Part shown: positions 6,647 to 8,068 of the stretch, piece after piece
How positions within the stretch are numbered: the stretch's first letter is position 1
Layout of the letters: every line of letters begins with the position of its first letter
Source of the DNA: Ruminococcus sp.
GTDB lineage: Bacteria > Bacillota > Clostridia > Oscillospirales > Ruminococcaceae
Direction of reading: 5' to 3'
Assembly: GCA_023667165.1 (NCBI GenBank)
Contig: JAMPAO010000105.1
Location: forward strand, 1 to 8,068
DNA length: 8,068 bases
Position numbers and translations under genes: made by a program
The notes under the pieces: generated by a model
Told to the model about the DNA's origin: nothing
Database searches by the model: none
Seen by the model: only the letters and a program-made list of their open reading frames with translations

Positions 6647-7016
6647 AGCATACAACGGCGGAATAGAAATAAAAATCGGGAATTACTCCCTGAAAAAAAT
6701 ATCCTCGTATTCACCCTCATGGGAACAGGTCACGGAGCAGTTTACCGCTTACGATTACAGTACGGTAAGCATTTACAAAGGGAGCAGGTTCAAGCTCAGC
6801 GTTACATCGGGGTATCTTACGCCGGAAGAAACGGATCAATTAAGGCAAGCTCTTCTTACCCATAATTTTGTTCTGACTTGTCCGGATTTTTCGGGTAACG
6901 TAATTCTTGAAAGCTGCTCCGCTCCTCTTGAACACGCAAATATTTACGGAAAATTCTATACCGTTTCTTTTGCCGTTTCCGCTGTTTCTCTTACAGGCGG
7001 AAGCGGCTCTCTTTAG
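6639..7016 (+). CDS. Small phage tail protein (tail-tip region), possibly the N-terminal part of a frameshifted product
   Basis: The product is 125 residues, mainly beta, with no signal peptide or membrane segment. Features include GIEIKIGNYSLKKI near the N-terminus, TPEETDQLRQALLTHNFVLTCPDFSG in the middle, and YGKFYTVSFAVSAVSLTGGSGSL at the end. Its place right after the tape measure gene is where phages encode distal-tail or tail-tip connector proteins, so a tail-tip role is likely, but I cannot assign a named family. The start is well supported: GGAGGAGG (6623-6630) lies 8 bases before ATG 6639, and the gene overlaps the tape measure stop by 8 bases. It ends with a flexible GGSGSL and then CTT TAG C. 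The next reading frame (+1) opens through this stop and continues as the hub-like protein without a convincing start of its own, so the 125-residue form may be only the unshifted product. Confidence 0.8.
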   Translation: MSEAYNGGIEIKIGNYSLKKISSYSPSWEQVTEQFTAYDYSTVSIYKGSRFKLSVTSGYLTPEETDQLRQALLTHNFVLTCPDFSGNVILESCSAPLEHANIYGKFYTVSFAVSAVSLTGGSGSL

Positions 7017-8068
7017 CCTTGAATTAAATGTCGGCGGAGTTCCCGTTCCCGTGTTCGGCGAGGTTACGGTCACACGTACCGTGTCGGGACTTGGTACATC
7101 GGGACTGTGCACCTCGGAGCTTAAATTTACCTGCCCTGCTCCGCTGAACGCTTACCGTGCGGCAACGGTCGAGCTCACGGGCAATACTCCGTCGGGAACG
7201 CTTGATCTGCCCATGTATTACATTGACAGCAGACAAACAAGCGGAGGTGTTGTAAGCGTTACGGCTCTTGACCGTATGGCGTTTACGGATGAACCTTTTG
7301 ACGCCGATCGGGTGGATTATGACGATGACGGAAACGCTCAGACCTCGGCAGTGCTCAGCGTGATAGCCGGAAAATGCGGTTTTTCCGGTTATGGACTCGT
7401 CATTCCTCCATGGCTGACATATTTTCCGAGAACCTATCTTGACGGCAGGAGCTGTGCGGATATTCTGGAAACAATAAGCACTGCGGTTTGCGGATACTGG
7501 TATGCTGCTTCGGACAACACTCTTACCTTTCGGGAATACGGTACATCATCGGGAAACGTTGAGATCACGTCGCACTCCGCATTGAATTTCGGCGAGGAAT
7601 ACACGCCCAAAGGCGTAAGAGTGACTGACGGAGAAAATATTTATGAACGGGGATCGACTTTATACAGCTATGACGCCCTGCAAGTTTCAACCGATTTCGC
7701 CGTTGACGATACTGCCGCCGATATTTGGGAACGTGCGGAAAGTAAATCCTATGACGCTGTTTCATGCTCGGAATGCATTCTGCCGTTTATACCGTTCCCC
7801 TCCTGCGATGTAACGTTTGCTCAGGATCCCTCACGCAGTTACCGGATCATGTCGGTAACTGCTGATATATCGCACGGCGGGATAAAGGGTAATTTATCAA
7901 CATCTGCGCCGTCGGGCGGTGAAATATCGCGGCGCGGGCGGCTGCAAAGAGCTGTTGACGGCAAAGCTGCCTTGGGGAAAAGATACGGAAGCATGGTCTT
8001 GTCTTCATCTGACGGCGTTATCTGGAACGATTCCCACATTCCCGAAACCGACTACATAAACGAGGGGT
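6970..8068 (+). CDS. Baseplate hub/tail-tip protein (partial, runs off the right edge)
   Basis: The frame is open from 6904 to the end of the window. From 7015 it gives 351 residues resembling the hub domain of phage tail tips (gp27/late control protein D-like and N-terminal Tal-like folds). The hub forms the ring beneath the tape measure and carries fibres or lysins. Numbered from 7015: an opening beta region LNVGGVPVPVFGEVTVTRTV (4-23), SELKFTCP (34-41), VVSVTALDRMAFTDEPF (79-95), SAVLSVIAGKCGFS (111-124), SCADILETISTAVCGYWYA (146-164) and DNTLTFREYG (167-176). A different C-terminal region begins near 300. No ATG occurs before about 7210. TTG 6970 has no ribosome binding site; GTG 7051 has a GGAG but would cut off the first strand of the fold. 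So entry by +1 frameshift from the upstream gene is attractive. Eight cysteines in 351 residues is high for a tail protein. The stop codon is outside the window. Confidence 0.7.
   Translation, partial: MPFPLFLLQAEAALFSLELNVGGVPVPVFGEVTVTRTVSGLGTSGLCTSELKFTCPAPLNAYRAATVELTGNTPSGTLDLPMYYIDSRQTSGGVVSVTALDRMAFTDEPFDADRVDYDDDGNAQTSAVLSVIAGKCGFSGYGLVIPPWLTYFPRTYLDGRSCADILETISTAVCGYWYAASDNTLTFREYGTSSGNVEITSHSALNFGEEYTPKGVRVTDGENIYERGSTLYSYDALQVSTDFAVDDTAADIWERAESKSYDAVSCSECILPFIPFPSCDVTFAQDPSRSYRIMSVTADISHGGIKGNLSTSAPSGGEISRRGRLQRAVDGKAALGKRYGSMVLSSSDGVIWNDSHIPETDYINEG
7011..7017 (+). promoter_or_regulatory. Candidate +1 ribosomal frameshift site (CTT TAG C)
   Basis: In the small tail gene the last sense codon is CTT (7011-7013), followed by TAG (7014-7016) and C. 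A leucine tRNA on CTT can re-pair with the overlapping TTT one base downstream, and the next codons would be AGC CTT GAA, the hub frame. This parallels the prfB site CTT TGA C. C after a stop is a poor termination context. An AGGCGG (6995-7000) lies upstream, but 10 bases from CTT, farther than the 3 bases in prfB. A plain frameshift mutation remains possible. Confidence 0.4.

Noticed and set aside
7028..7147. ATG at 7028 as the start of the gene after the small tail protein
   Set aside because: It is in a different frame from the hub-like protein and reaches a stop after about 40 codons without recognisable features.
1..8068. CRISPR arrays, insertion sequences, rRNA genes, riboswitches
   Set aside because: No direct-repeat arrays, transposase motifs, or conserved RNA sequences were seen on either strand.

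Overview
The window looks like a fragment of a damaged prophage (siphovirus type, HK97-like head and neck genes) in a member of the Clostridia (Bacillota), possibly a Ruminococcus-like gut bacterium. The placement is an inference from moderate GC content, strong AGGAGG-type ribosome binding sites, tightly overlapping late genes and the style of the proteins. No species can be named. All real genes read left to right. The only minus-strand feature is a tRNA fragment at the left edge.

Layout. Bases 1-24 hold nothing recognisable. Bases 25-55 are the 3' end of a tRNA-Asn gene on the minus strand (acceptor strand, T arm and encoded CCA). It joins directly to the interior of a large terminase gene, of which only the C-terminal part remains (56-604). 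A 121-base gap follows, then an HK97-family portal protein (726-2567). At about 613 residues the portal is roughly 200 longer than usual. The extra part is a glycine/asparagine-rich linker plus a C-terminal domain of the kind attached to phage head proteins and polymorphic toxins in Firmicutes. A small gene overlapping its end (2542-2790) looks like the partner (immunity) protein. A strong intrinsic terminator (2807-2857) closes this block.

The tail block begins at 2881: an HK97 gp10-like neck/tail-completion protein, a tape measure protein (3290-6646), a small tail protein (6639-7016), and a large baseplate hub-like protein that runs off the right edge. The hub frame has no good start codon. 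It continues from the small tail protein through a CTT TAG C sequence resembling the +1 frameshift site of prfB, so the two may be one frameshifted product.

What stands out: (1) the tRNA-to-terminase junction, which suggests a deletion starting at an attachment site; (2) a portal-toxin fusion with its overlapping partner gene, in a low-GC block that has a consensus promoter inside the portal reading frame; (3) absence of the capsid protease, major capsid, connectors, tail terminator, tail tube and tape-measure chaperones from between portal and tape measure, where they normally lie; (4) the possible programmed frameshift in the tail hub. Together these suggest a prophage remnant that can no longer build a virion from this locus but may keep a toxin/partner cassette with its own promoter. 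That last step is inference.
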